A stretch of 64,000 nucleotides of DNA from Bifidobacterium moraviense. Lineage in GTDB: Bacteria > Actinomycetota > Actinomycetes > Actinomycetales > Bifidobacteriaceae. The notes under the pieces were generated by a model. The model did not search any database, was not told the origin of the DNA, and worked only from the letters and a program-made list of their open reading frames with translations. This document shows, in pieces, positions 56,249 to 64,000 of this stretch. Made by a program: the position numbers and the translations under genes. The DNA lies in the NCBI RefSeq assembly GCF_012932365.1, contig NZ_JAAIIH010000004.1, positions 100,307-164,306 of the forward strand, given 5' to 3'. Every line of letters starts with the position of its first letter. The first letter of the stretch is position 1.

Positions 56249-57001
56249 TCACCAGTTGAGCGGGAACATGAGTCCCAGCGCGCCCAGATAGACCGGCATG
56301 CCGGAGAGCATGACCGGCATCAGCGCGAGCCCGATCCACGACCTCGGCGCCACCAGCTCGGCGTCGCCGCGCCACAGCACGCCGATCGCGCCGATGCACA
56401 GCACCAGCACCAGCACCGCGAGCGCCACAAGCGCGTACTGCCAGCCGAGACCCCGCAGTTCGGCGCGGCCCGCCTCCAGCAGAAGCATCGGCAGGAAGCA
56501 CCATCCGCCCGCGGCCGCCGAGCACACGCCGCTGATGATGCAGCGCGACAGCGTGACGATGAGGTGGGAGCGGTCGCGGCGCAGCATCTGCCGACCGAAC
56601 CCCACGATCACCAGCACGGTCATCAGGATGCCGAACAGGCAGCCCCACAGCACCGAGGCGCTGCGGTAGGTGACGTAGCGGTCGCCCACCACGAGCACGT
56701 GCCATCCGGCCGCCACCGAGACCACGCCGATCAGTGCGGAGAACAGGCGCGAGAACCATCCGAGCCCGGGGATGCCGCGGAACGGCCACATCGCGTGGAA
56801 CGCCAGCACCAGCGCCAGCGCGCACGCCACCGGGATCAGCACGCCCGGGGAGAAGGTCTCGTCGGGCGTCAGCCCCAGCGCCACGGGCAGCGCCGCGCAC
56901 GCCAGCAGCAGCACGTACGCCGCGGCCTGCACCCCCGTCAGGTCCCTCACGGTCGGCTGCACGCCGGCCGCCGTCATCTTGTCCGCAGTAGTCTCGTCCA
57001 C
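56249..57001 (-). CDS. Multi-pass membrane protein, family unknown
   Basis: 250 residues from a GTG; an in-frame ATG at 56977 would remove 8 residues. About seven hydrophobic segments (AAYVLLLACAALPVALGL, VLIPVACALALVLAFHAMW, LIGVVSVAAGWHVLV, LWGCLFGILMTVLVIVGFG, and three later ones). No catalytic motif seen. It ends 3 bases from the convergent mntP stop. Not recognised. Confidence 0.65.
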   Translation of the reverse strand: MDETTADKMTAAGVQPTVRDLTGVQAAAYVLLLACAALPVALGLTPDETFSPGVLIPVACALALVLAFHAMWPFRGIPGLGWFSRLFSALIGVVSVAAGWHVLVVGDRYVTYRSASVLWGCLFGILMTVLVIVGFGRQMLRRDRSHLIVTLSRCIISGVCSAAAGGWCFLPMLLLEAGRAELRGLGWQYALVALAVLVLVLCIGAIGVLWRGDAELVAPRSWIGLALMPVMLSGMPVYLGALGLMFPLNW

Positions 57002-57137
57002 ACCGCCCTACTCTATCCGCTCCGCACCGGTCGGCGCACGACACGTGTCCATAACCTTCGTTACAACTAACCGAAAAGCACTTCGCCGCTGTACGATGGC
57101 AATCGTTATCATGCGGTGATCAACAAAGGGGCGCGAT

Positions 57138-57998
57138 GTGACGGATCTGACTTTGATGACGGTCGCCAGCGATCCGGCGTCGGTGCTCCCCTCGCTGGCG
57201 CTGCTCTCCCACCGCGTGCGCGTGCTGCCCATGGACGCCGCCTCCCTGGTGAAGATGCCGGAGAACACCATCCTCTTCCTCGACGCCCGCGACGACCTCG
57301 CCTCCGCCAAGACGCTGTGCCGCCTGATCCACGCCTCCGGACTGTCCACGCCGATCGTGCTGGTGCTCACCGAGGGCGGCTTCACCGTGGTGACCGCCGA
57401 ATGGGGCGTGGCCGACGTGATCGTCTCCACGGCCTCCCCCGCCGAGGTGGAGGCGCGTCTGCGTCTGGTCTCCGAGCGCGGCACCGCCTACACCACGGCG
57501 TTCGCGGGATCGGTCCCCTCCGGCGCCGGCTCCAAGGTGGAGAACGAGGACGGCCAGCTGCGCTCCGGCGACCTGGTGGTGGACACCAACGGCTACACCG
57601 CCTCCCTGCACGGACGCCCGATCGATCTGGCGTACAAGGAGTTCGAGCTGCTCAAGTACCTCGTGCAGCATCCCGGCCGCGTGTTCACGCGTGCGCAGCT
57701 GCTGCAGGAGGTGTGGGGCTACGACTACTACGGCGGCACCCGCACGGTGGACGTGCACATCCGTCGTCTGCGCGCCAAGCTGGGCGGCGAATACGAGCAT
57801 CTCATCGGCACCGTGCGCAACGTGGGCTATCGCTTCGATCCCCCGGAGGACGAGCAGCAGGCCGACGAGGCGCGCCAGGCCGCGGCACGCGCCGCCGCGA
57901 AGGCGCACGACGATGCGGACGGCACCGCCGCGGCGGACGCCGCAGCCGATGCGTCCTCCGCCGCGCACGGTCAGACGGTCCAGACCAAGAGCGCCTGA
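57138..57998 (+). CDS. glnR: GlnR-like nitrogen response regulator (OmpR family)
   Basis: 286 residues from a GTG with AAAGGGGCGCG before it. The N-terminal receiver-like domain ([40 protein letters not shown]) matches actinobacterial GlnR, whose receiver works without classic phosphorylation. The C-terminal winged helix is [20 protein letters not shown] followed by [14 protein letters not shown]. Controls nitrogen-assimilation genes. An Ala/Asp-rich tail of about 45 residues follows the DNA-binding domain. No partner kinase gene is near. Confidence 0.88.
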   Translation: MTDLTLMTVASDPASVLPSLALLSHRVRVLPMDAASLVKMPENTILFLDARDDLASAKTLCRLIHASGLSTPIVLVLTEGGFTVVTAEWGVADVIVSTASPAEVEARLRLVSERGTAYTTAFAGSVPSGAGSKVENEDGQLRSGDLVVDTNGYTASLHGRPIDLAYKEFELLKYLVQHPGRVFTRAQLLQEVWGYDYYGGTRTVDVHIRRLRAKLGGEYEHLIGTVRNVGYRFDPPEDEQQADEARQAAARAAAKAHDDADGTAAADAAADASSAAHGQTVQTKSA

Positions 57999-58042
57999 GC
58001 CGCCGCCCGCCGAACCACCGGACCGCACCGAACGCAGCCATC

Positions 58043-58705
58043 ATGCCCAGGGAAAGCAAACGCGCCCGTCTGGAGCGCATGCACGCCGAATACGCGCTGC
58101 TGTGCGAGGAGATCCCCGCGCCGCGGTGCGCGCTGGACTTCTCCACGCCGCTGCAGCTGCTCGTCGCCACCGTGCTCAGCGCGCAGACCACGGACAGGCG
58201 CGTCAACACCGTCACGCCCGAGCTGTTCGCCACGTATCCCGACGCCCGGTCGCTGGCCGCCGCGAACCCGGAGGACGTGGAGGCGATCATCCGCCCGCTG
58301 GGCTTCTACCATGCCAAGACCAGGCATCTGCTGGGACTGGCCGCCGCGCTCGACGAACGGTTCGGCGGCGAGGTCCCGCGCACGATGGCGGAGCTGACCG
58401 GACTGCCCGGCGTGGGGCGCAAGACCGCCAACGTGGTGCTGGGCAACGCGTTCGGCATCCCCGGCTTCCCCGTGGACACGCACGTGATCCGCGTGACCGG
58501 CCGTCTGCGCTGGCGCAGCGACTGGAACGACGCGCGCACCCCGGACCCGGTGCGGATCGAGCGCGAGATCTGCGCCTGCTTCCCGCCCGAGGAGTGGACC
58601 GACCTCTCGCACCGGCTGATCCTGCACGGGCGCGCGATCTGCCACGCCCGGCGCCCCGACTGCGCGCACTGCCCGCTGGCCGGGACCTGCCCGTCCGCCG
58701 GCTGA
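58043..58705 (+). CDS. nth: Endonuclease III (DNA glycosylase/AP lyase)
   Basis: 220 residues. Helix-hairpin-helix LTGLPGVGRKTANVVLGNAF with catalytic Lys, Asp in GFPVDTHVIRVTGRL, and a 4Fe-4S cluster motif CHARRPDCAHCPLAGTC near the end (C-x6-C-x2-C-x5-C). Removes oxidised pyrimidines from DNA. Follows glnR after 44 bases, so the two may share a transcript. Confidence 0.95.
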   Translation: MPRESKRARLERMHAEYALLCEEIPAPRCALDFSTPLQLLVATVLSAQTTDRRVNTVTPELFATYPDARSLAAANPEDVEAIIRPLGFYHAKTRHLLGLAAALDERFGGEVPRTMAELTGLPGVGRKTANVVLGNAFGIPGFPVDTHVIRVTGRLRWRSDWNDARTPDPVRIEREICACFPPEEWTDLSHRLILHGRAICHARRPDCAHCPLAGTCPSAG

Positions 58706-58742
58706 GGGCCGCCGCGGGACCGAGATCGCTAGACTGGCCCGT

Positions 58743-60326
58743 ATGAACAGGCATTCGGCGCACCGTGCCGCCTCCCGCACCCGCGACTCGCTGAGGTCGC
58801 TGCTCGTCTTCGTCGTCACGCTGGCCGTGCTGGCCGGCGCGGTGTGGGGAGGCTGGACGATCATGCGCCGCGGCGGTCTCGCGGCGCTGCGCGGCACGCT
58901 CACGGGCGAGACGAACGGCTCGGGCGACGCCGGCGGCAACCCCGTCACCGTGGCCGTGCACGGCGCCGCGCCGCAGTCGCTGGACATCCGCACCGACGCG
59001 TCCTCCGCCGTGGAGCAGGCGCTCATCGGCAACGTGTACGAGACGCTCGTCGGACGCGACCAGAACAACCGCGCCATGCCCGGACTCGCCGCCTCGTGGG
59101 ACGTCTCCGCCGACGGCCTGACCTACACGTTCCGCCTGCGCTCCGGCATGCGCTTCTCCAACGGCGACGTGCTGGACGCGCAGGACGTGGTGCGCTCGCT
59201 GCAGCGCACCGTGAGCGACCGGTACGCCGGCGCGAGCGACCTGACCGGGCTCGCGTCGGTGAGCAACCCGGACGCCGCCACCGTGACGGTGACGCTGCTC
59301 TCCCCCGACGCCGCGCTGCCGTGGAGGCTCTCCGGGCGCGCGGGCATCGTCTACGACCTCGACGCGCAGACGGACTACGCCGCCGCGGCGCTCGGCTCCG
59401 GCCCGTTCACCGTGTCCGGCTTCTCCCCCGGCTCCTCGCTGACGCTCGAACGCGACGGCGCGTACTGGAACCGTGACGGCCGCGCCGCGAGCCCCTCCGT
59501 CACGCTGCGGTACTACGACGACGGCGCCGCGGCCGCCGACGCGGTGACGCGCGGCGAGGCCGACGCCGCGACGGATGTGCCCGCAGCCTCGCTGGACGCG
59601 CTGCGCGGCGCCGGCGCCACGCCCGCGCAGGGCGACAGCACGCGCAAGGTGCTGCTCGGCTTCAACGCGCGCGCCGATTCGATCTTCTCCGAGGTGCGCC
59701 TGCGCCAGGGCATGCGGTACGTCATCGACCGCCAGCGCATCATCGACGCGAACGGCGCCGCCGCGGCGCTGGGCGGACCCATCCCGAGCCTCGACCCGGG
59801 CTACGAGGACCTGACCGGCCTCTACCCGCACGACACCGCGAAGGCGCACGCGCTGCTCGACTACTTCGGCTACCGCTACCGGTTGCGGCTGGTCTACCCG
59901 GCGAGTCTGGGCACGCAGGTGGGCGACCTCGTGGCCGGCTCGATGCGCGACTTCGGCTACGACGTGACCGTGTCCGCCGTGGACGACGCCACATGGCGCG
60001 AGCAGGTGACCGAACGGCACGAGTTCGATCTGACGATCTTTCCGATGGACGCGAGCCATGACGTGACCGAGCTGGCCTCGCCGGACTTCTTCCTGGGCTA
60101 CACGGATTCCGTGGCCGAGGGCCTCGCGGCGGCCGTGCGCGCCTCCGCGGACGAGGCGGCCTACGAGACGAACCTCCGGGCGCTGGGGCGGAGGCTCTCG
60201 GAGAACGCGATCGCCGACTTCCTGTACGTGGAGCGCCCGTGGAGCGCCTCGCGGGCCGGCGTGACCGGGATGCCGCTCAACCGCACCGACGTGTTCCTGC
60301 CGTTGGCTGGGCTCGCCAGGGCGTAG
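58743..60326 (+). CDS. Family-5 peptide/nickel-type solute-binding protein, membrane anchored
   Basis: 527 residues. A basic N-terminus and one uncleaved-looking membrane segment (SLLVFVVTLAVLAGAVWGGW) take the place of a lipobox signal. The SBP_bac_5 fold is recognisable from IGNVYETLVGRDQNNRAMPG, LASWDVSADGLTYTFRLRSG, ALGSGPFTVSGFSPGSSLTL and RQGMRYVIDRQRIID. It should bind peptides or another solute outside the membrane. No permease or ATPase is adjacent, so it is either an orphan binding protein or serves a distant importer. Confidence 0.82.
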   Translation: MNRHSAHRAASRTRDSLRSLLVFVVTLAVLAGAVWGGWTIMRRGGLAALRGTLTGETNGSGDAGGNPVTVAVHGAAPQSLDIRTDASSAVEQALIGNVYETLVGRDQNNRAMPGLAASWDVSADGLTYTFRLRSGMRFSNGDVLDAQDVVRSLQRTVSDRYAGASDLTGLASVSNPDAATVTVTLLSPDAALPWRLSGRAGIVYDLDAQTDYAAAALGSGPFTVSGFSPGSSLTLERDGAYWNRDGRAASPSVTLRYYDDGAAAADAVTRGEADAATDVPAASLDALRGAGATPAQGDSTRKVLLGFNARADSIFSEVRLRQGMRYVIDRQRIIDANGAAAALGGPIPSLDPGYEDLTGLYPHDTAKAHALLDYFGYRYRLRLVYPASLGTQVGDLVAGSMRDFGYDVTVSAVDDATWREQVTERHEFDLTIFPMDASHDVTELASPDFFLGYTDSVAEGLAAAVRASADEAAYETNLRALGRRLSENAIADFLYVERPWSASRAGVTGMPLNRTDVFLPLAGLARA

Positions 60327-60911
60327 GCCGTTCGGGGGATTCCGCCCTCGGTCATCCTGAGTGTGTTTCTTTCGGTCATCCTGAGCGCACGCGAAGGATC
60401 CTTCGACTGCGGCTCCGCCTCCGCTCAGGATGACAGAGGGGAAGCCCAGGATGACAGAGGGGAAGCCCAGGATGACAGAGGGGAAAGCCCAGAATGACCG
60501 AGTAAGAAAAGCCCGGGATGACTAGCCCCGGACGGCCTCGGAAAGCACGCTTGGGATGGCGGGAGGCATGCGCTCCCCGATCGTCCAGGGCATGTTTCCT
60601 ATGGTCGTCCTGAGTGTGTTTCCTGCGGTCGTCCTGAGTGTGTTTCCTGCGGTCGTCCTGAGTGTGTTTCTTTCGGTCATCCTGAGCGCACGCGAAGGAT
60701 CCTTCGACTGCGGCTTCGCCTCCGCTCAGGATGACCGAGAAAGAAAAGCCCAGGATGACCGAGAAAGAAAAGCCCGGGATGACCGAAAAAGAAAAGCTCA
60801 GGATGACAGAGAAGGAAGGCCCAGAGCGGCAGAGGAAGCACGCGGGAAACCCGCCAAACGGCCCGTTCCCCTCGCCCGGCCTTGTCAGCGAGCCTACCTA
60901 GACTAGCGGCT
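60327..60911. repeat. Repeat-rich gap with GTCATCCTGAG hairpin elements
   Basis: Two copies of a palindromic unit GTCATCCTGAGCGC...GAAGGATCCTTCGACTGCGG...CTCAGGATGAC lie at 60375-60434 and 60676-60735. Before the second, GTCCTGAGTGTGTTTCCTGCG is repeated three times, and after both, CCCAGGATGACAGAGG- or CCCAGGATGACCGAGA-like units repeat in the opposite sense. The left and right tracts are complementary to each other, so the whole stretch can fold into one long branched stem. GTCATCCTGAG elements are widespread in bacterial genomes. No gene. Confidence 0.75.
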
Positions 60912-63659
60912 ATGACTGATCAAGCAGAAGGCACCATCAAGGCCAACCTCACCGCCCTGCCCGACAAGGTGGGCGTGGAGGGCCTCGAAGACAAGTGGCG
61001 CGCCACTTGGGACGAGGACGGCACCTACAAGTTCCGCAACACCCGCGACCGCAAGGCCGTCTACTCCATCGATACCCCGCCGCCCACCGTCTCCGGTTCG
61101 CTGCACGTGGGCCACGTGTTCAGCTACACCCACACCGACGTGATCGCGCGCTACAAGCGCATGCGCGGCTACGACGTGTTCTACCCGATGGGCTGGGACG
61201 ACAACGGCCTGCCCACCGAGCGCCGCGTCCAGAACTACTACGGCGTGCGCGTGGACGTCTCCCTGCCGTACGATCCCGACTTCAAGCCGCCGTTCGAAGG
61301 CACCGACGGCAAGAAGATCGACGCCAAGGACCAGGTGCCGATCAGCCGCAGGAACTTCATCGAACTGTGCGAGCGCCTGACCGCCCAGGACGAGAAGCTG
61401 TTCGAGGCGCTGTGGCGTCGTCTGGGCCTGTCGATCGACTGGTCGCAGACCTACCACACCATCGGCGAGCACCCGCAGCGCGTGGCGCAGAAGGCGTTCC
61501 TGCGCAACCTCGCCCGCGGCGAGGCCTACCAGCAGGACGCGCCGGGCCTGTGGGACGTGACGTTCCAGACCGCCGTGGCCCAGGCCGAGCTCGAGTCCCG
61601 CGAGTACCCGGGCTTCTACCACAAGGTGGCGTTCCGCTTCGAGGACGGCACCCCGATCTACATCGAGACCACCCGTCCGGAGCTGCTCGCGGCCTGCACG
61701 TCGCTGATCGCCAACCCGAACGACGAGCGCTACAAGCCGTACTTCGGCCAGTACGTGTACTCCCCGCTGTTCAAGGTGAAGGTGCCGATCCTCGCGCACC
61801 CGGCCGCCGAGATGGACAAGGGCGCCGGCATCGCCATGTGCTGCACGTTCGGCGACGTGACCGACGTGGAGTGGTGGCGCGACCTCAAGCTGCCCACCCG
61901 CCCGATCATCCAGCGCAACGGCCGCATCATCATGAGCGTGCCGGACTGGATCGAGGACGAGGGCGGCAAGGCGATCTTCGAGGAGACCGAAGGCAAGACC
62001 ACGTTCTCCGCCCGCAAGATCATCGTGGACCACCTGCGCGAGTCCGGCGATCTGGACGGCGAGCCCACGCCCACCAAGCGCATGACGAACTTCTACGAGA
62101 AGGGCGACAAGCCGCTCGAGATCGTCACCTCCCGCCAGTGGTACCTCAAGAACGGCGGCACCGACGCCAAGCTGAACGCCGAGCTCATCGAGCGCGGCAA
62201 GGAGCTGAACTTCCACCCCGACTTCATGCGCGTGCGCTACGAGAACTGGGTGCACGGCCTCAACGGCGACTGGCTGATCTCCCGCCAGCGCTTCTTCGGC
62301 GTGCCGTTCCCGCTGTGGTACCCGGTGAAGGAGGACGGCTCCGCCGACTACGATCACCCGATCACGCCGAGCGAAGACATCCTGCCGATCGACCCGACCA
62401 TCGACGTGCCGGCCGGCTACACCGCCGAGCAGCGCGACGTGCCCGGCGGCTTCACCGCCGAGAAGGACATCATGGACACGTGGGCGACCTCGTCGCTCAC
62501 CCCGCAGATCGTGACCCACTGGGAGGAGCCGGACGAGGCGTCCAAGGCGCTGTTCAAGGCCACGTTCCCGATGGATCTGCGTCCGCAGGGCCAGGACATC
62601 ATCCGCACCTGGCTGTTCAGCACCATGGACCGCGCGCACCTGGAGAACAAGTGCCTGCCGTGGAGCAACACCACGCTGTCCGGCTGGATCCTCGACCCCG
62701 ACCACAAGAAGATGTCGAAGTCCAAGGGCAACGTCGTCGTGCCGAACGAGCCGATCGAGAAGTTCGGCGCCGACGCCGTGCGCTACTGGGCCGCCGCCGC
62801 GCGCCTCGGCCTTGACGCCACGTACGACGTGGGCCAGATGAAGATCGGCCGCCGACTGGCCATCAAGCTGCTCAACGCGACCAAGTTCGCGCTGGCCATC
62901 GGCCGCGAGGACGAGAACCACCACGTGGGCGCCGCCGCCACCGCCGTGTGGAACCCGGCCGACGTGACCGAGCCGCTGGATCGCGCCGCCATGGCGAAGA
63001 TGGCGCTGGTGGTCCGCCAGGCCACCGACGCGCTGGAGGCCTACGAGCACTCCAAGGCGCTGGAGACCATCGAAAGCTACTTCTGGCAGTTCTGCGACGA
63101 CTACATCGAGCTCGTCAAGAACCGCGCCTACGGCACGCCGGACGAGCACGGCAAGGTCCCGAGCGAGAAGGCCGTGAAGTCGGCCCGCACCGCGCTGGGT
63201 CTGGGTCTGGACGCGTTCGCGCGCCTGCTGGCCCCGTACCTGCCGTACGCCACCGAGGAGGTGTGGAGCTGGATGCACGCCGGCGAGGGCTCGGTGCACC
63301 GCGCCGCATGGCCCACCCCGGAGCCGTACGTGGCCGCCGCGTCCGGCGTCTCCCCCGAGACGCTCGCATGGGCCGGCAAGGCCGTGGAGCAGCTGCGCAA
63401 GATCAAGTCCGAGGCGAAGGTCTCCATGAAGACGCCGATCCTCTCGGTGGCACTGTCCGCCGTGCACGAGGGCGCCGAGGCGATCCGCTCCGCGATCGAC
63501 GACATCGCGCAGGCCGGTCGCGTGGTGGGCAAGTTCGACCTCGTGGAGAAGCACGCCGAGGAGGAGGCCGCCTCCGACGCCGAGACCGCCGTGGAGGACA
63601 CCGTGGCGATCGAGGCCAGCGAGCTGGGCGAGCCGCCTGTGAAGAAGCCGAAGCAGTGA
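60912..63659 (+). CDS. valS: Valyl-tRNA synthetase
   Basis: 915 residues from MTDQAEGTIK. Class I signatures TVSGSLHVGHVFSYTHTD (HIGH type) and KKMSKSKGNVVVP (KMSKS). PMGWDDNGLPTERRVQ and FETTRPELLAACTSLIANP-like editing-domain segments are present. Charges tRNA-Val in the cytosol. The C-terminal tail ends in an acidic stretch and PPVKKPKQ; the last codons take part in a quasi-palindrome described in the findings. No clear C-terminal coiled-coil arm beyond the anticodon domain. Confidence 0.95.
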   Translation: MTDQAEGTIKANLTALPDKVGVEGLEDKWRATWDEDGTYKFRNTRDRKAVYSIDTPPPTVSGSLHVGHVFSYTHTDVIARYKRMRGYDVFYPMGWDDNGLPTERRVQNYYGVRVDVSLPYDPDFKPPFEGTDGKKIDAKDQVPISRRNFIELCERLTAQDEKLFEALWRRLGLSIDWSQTYHTIGEHPQRVAQKAFLRNLARGEAYQQDAPGLWDVTFQTAVAQAELESREYPGFYHKVAFRFEDGTPIYIETTRPELLAACTSLIANPNDERYKPYFGQYVYSPLFKVKVPILAHPAAEMDKGAGIAMCCTFGDVTDVEWWRDLKLPTRPIIQRNGRIIMSVPDWIEDEGGKAIFEETEGKTTFSARKIIVDHLRESGDLDGEPTPTKRMTNFYEKGDKPLEIVTSRQWYLKNGGTDAKLNAELIERGKELNFHPDFMRVRYENWVHGLNGDWLISRQRFFGVPFPLWYPVKEDGSADYDHPITPSEDILPIDPTIDVPAGYTAEQRDVPGGFTAEKDIMDTWATSSLTPQIVTHWEEPDEASKALFKATFPMDLRPQGQDIIRTWLFSTMDRAHLENKCLPWSNTTLSGWILDPDHKKMSKSKGNVVVPNEPIEKFGADAVRYWAAAARLGLDATYDVGQMKIGRRLAIKLLNATKFALAIGREDENHHVGAAATAVWNPADVTEPLDRAAMAKMALVVRQATDALEAYEHSKALETIESYFWQFCDDYIELVKNRAYGTPDEHGKVPSEKAVKSARTALGLGLDAFARLLAPYLPYATEEVWSWMHAGEGSVHRAAWPTPEPYVAAASGVSPETLAWAGKAVEQLRKIKSEAKVSMKTPILSVALSAVHEGAEAIRSAIDDIAQAGRVVGKFDLVEKHAEEEAASDAETAVEDTVAIEASELGEPPVKKPKQ

Positions 63660-63803
63660 CACAGCCCCTTTGACTTCGGCTTCCCCACAGGCGGCCGTCG
63701 CCGCCTTCAAGGCGGCTCCCTGAACCTACGGGGAGTCCACAGGACTCCCCGCCCAACGGTTCAGCCCGTGAAGAAGCCGAAGCAGTGACACAGCCCCTTT
63801 GAC
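63632..63803. repeat. Rearranged 3' end of valS: direct duplication plus inverted copy
   Basis: The 36-base tail of valS (63639-63674) is repeated perfectly at 63768-63803, including the stop codon. In between, CTTCGGCTTCCCCACAGGCG (63674-63693) is an inverted copy of the codons at about 63634-63653. The spacer also holds two more hairpins, GCCGCCTT/AAGGCGGC and GGGGAGTCC/GGACTCCCC. Confidence 0.85.
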
Positions 63804-63837
63804 GAGACCCCCGACCGATGAGGTCGGGGGTCTCGTC
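63801..63837 (+). terminator. Terminator of valS
   Basis: GACGAGACCCCCGACC and GGTCGGGGGTCTCGTC form a perfect 16-base stem around GATGA, after the duplicated valS tail. Confidence 0.85.
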
Positions 63838-63869
63838 GTATCGGACGAGTCCGGGCACCGAACATTGAT

Positions 63870-64000
63870 GGCTCTTCGCATTTTGGTGTGTATGGGTGGT
63901 GGTTTAGAGGTGGGTCTGGATGGCTTGTCCGAATCCGCCTGTGTGGAGCAGGCTTCTGGTGATGTAGTTGTCGAGATTGCGGAAGCCGAGGGCGATGCCC
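63870..64000. mobile_element. Left part of an ISL3-type insertion sequence, cut by window edge
   Basis: The terminal sequence GGCTCTTCGCATTTTGGTGT is the kind of end found on ISL3-family elements, with the transposase gene reading inward on the minus strand. The other end lies outside the window. Confidence 0.6.
63904..64000 (-). CDS. ISL3-like transposase, C-terminal end, partial
   Basis: The last 31 residues plus stop on the minus strand: GIALGFRNLDNYITRSLLHT followed by GGFGQAIQTHL. The GFRNLDNYITRSLL segment matches the C-terminal tail of ISL3-family transposases. The gene enters from beyond the right edge. Whether the element is intact cannot be seen. Confidence 0.65.
   Translation of the reverse strand, partial: GIALGFRNLDNYITRSLLHTGGFGQAIQTHL

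Noticed and set aside
57060..57137. GlnR self-binding box upstream of glnR
   Set aside because: GTTAC and GAAAA are present but their spacing does not match the usual GTNAC-N6-GAAAC arrangement well enough.

Overview
The window reads as chromosomal DNA of a high-GC Gram-positive actinobacterium, most probably a Bifidobacterium. Supporting signs are dense GC-rich coding with GGAGG-type ribosome sites, an atpBEFHAGDC operon, actinobacterial GlnR and GlgE, an LATTG-anchored surface protein, and a carbohydrate region with GH43 and GH95 hydrolases, LacI regulators and lipoprotein sugar-binding proteins. The genus is an inference; no rRNA is present to settle it.

Layout. 1-3.5 kb: a truncated gene, a YigZ/IMPACT protein, a 2-hydroxyacid dehydrogenase and a CapA-like protein. 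3.5-6.6 kb: nearly 3 kb with almost no genes, holding short repeats, two candidate small RNAs with their own promoters and terminators, and a transposase remnant. 6.6-9.35 kb: tRNA-Ser(GCT), an EamA transporter and DNA polymerase IV. 9.4-20 kb: an island almost wholly on the minus strand. It has an FtsX/MacB-type ABC exporter (permease, ATPase, adaptor with a peptidoglycan-binding-like segment), five related lipoproteins, two small secreted proteins, a histidine kinase and two LuxR-type response regulators. In its AT-rich core a 51-residue cysteine-rich secreted peptide is encoded on the opposite strand. I consider this island the best candidate for an undescribed peptide sensing, export or immunity system.

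20-23.4 kb: DapC-type aminotransferase, 7Fe ferredoxin and an APC-family permease. 23.5-39.1 kb: sugar-use region with an altronate dehydratase divergent from a LacI regulator, GH43, two paralogous substrate-binding lipoproteins with no permeases nearby, an SGNH esterase, an AraC regulator, GH95 and a second LacI regulator. Its intergenic gaps carry four copies of a 156-bp nested palindrome and two copies of an 86-bp element.

39.4-46.5 kb: complete F-type ATP synthase operon. 46.9-48.3 kb: metA and initiator tRNA-Met. 48.3-52.1 kb: a 1249-residue surface protein with a putative thioester adhesin domain. 52.4-60.3 kb: glgE, ppa, mntP behind an attenuator-like leader, a membrane protein, glnR, nth and a membrane-anchored family-5 binding protein. 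60.3-64 kb: a repeat-rich gap, valS with a rearranged 3' end, and the edge of an ISL3-type insertion sequence.
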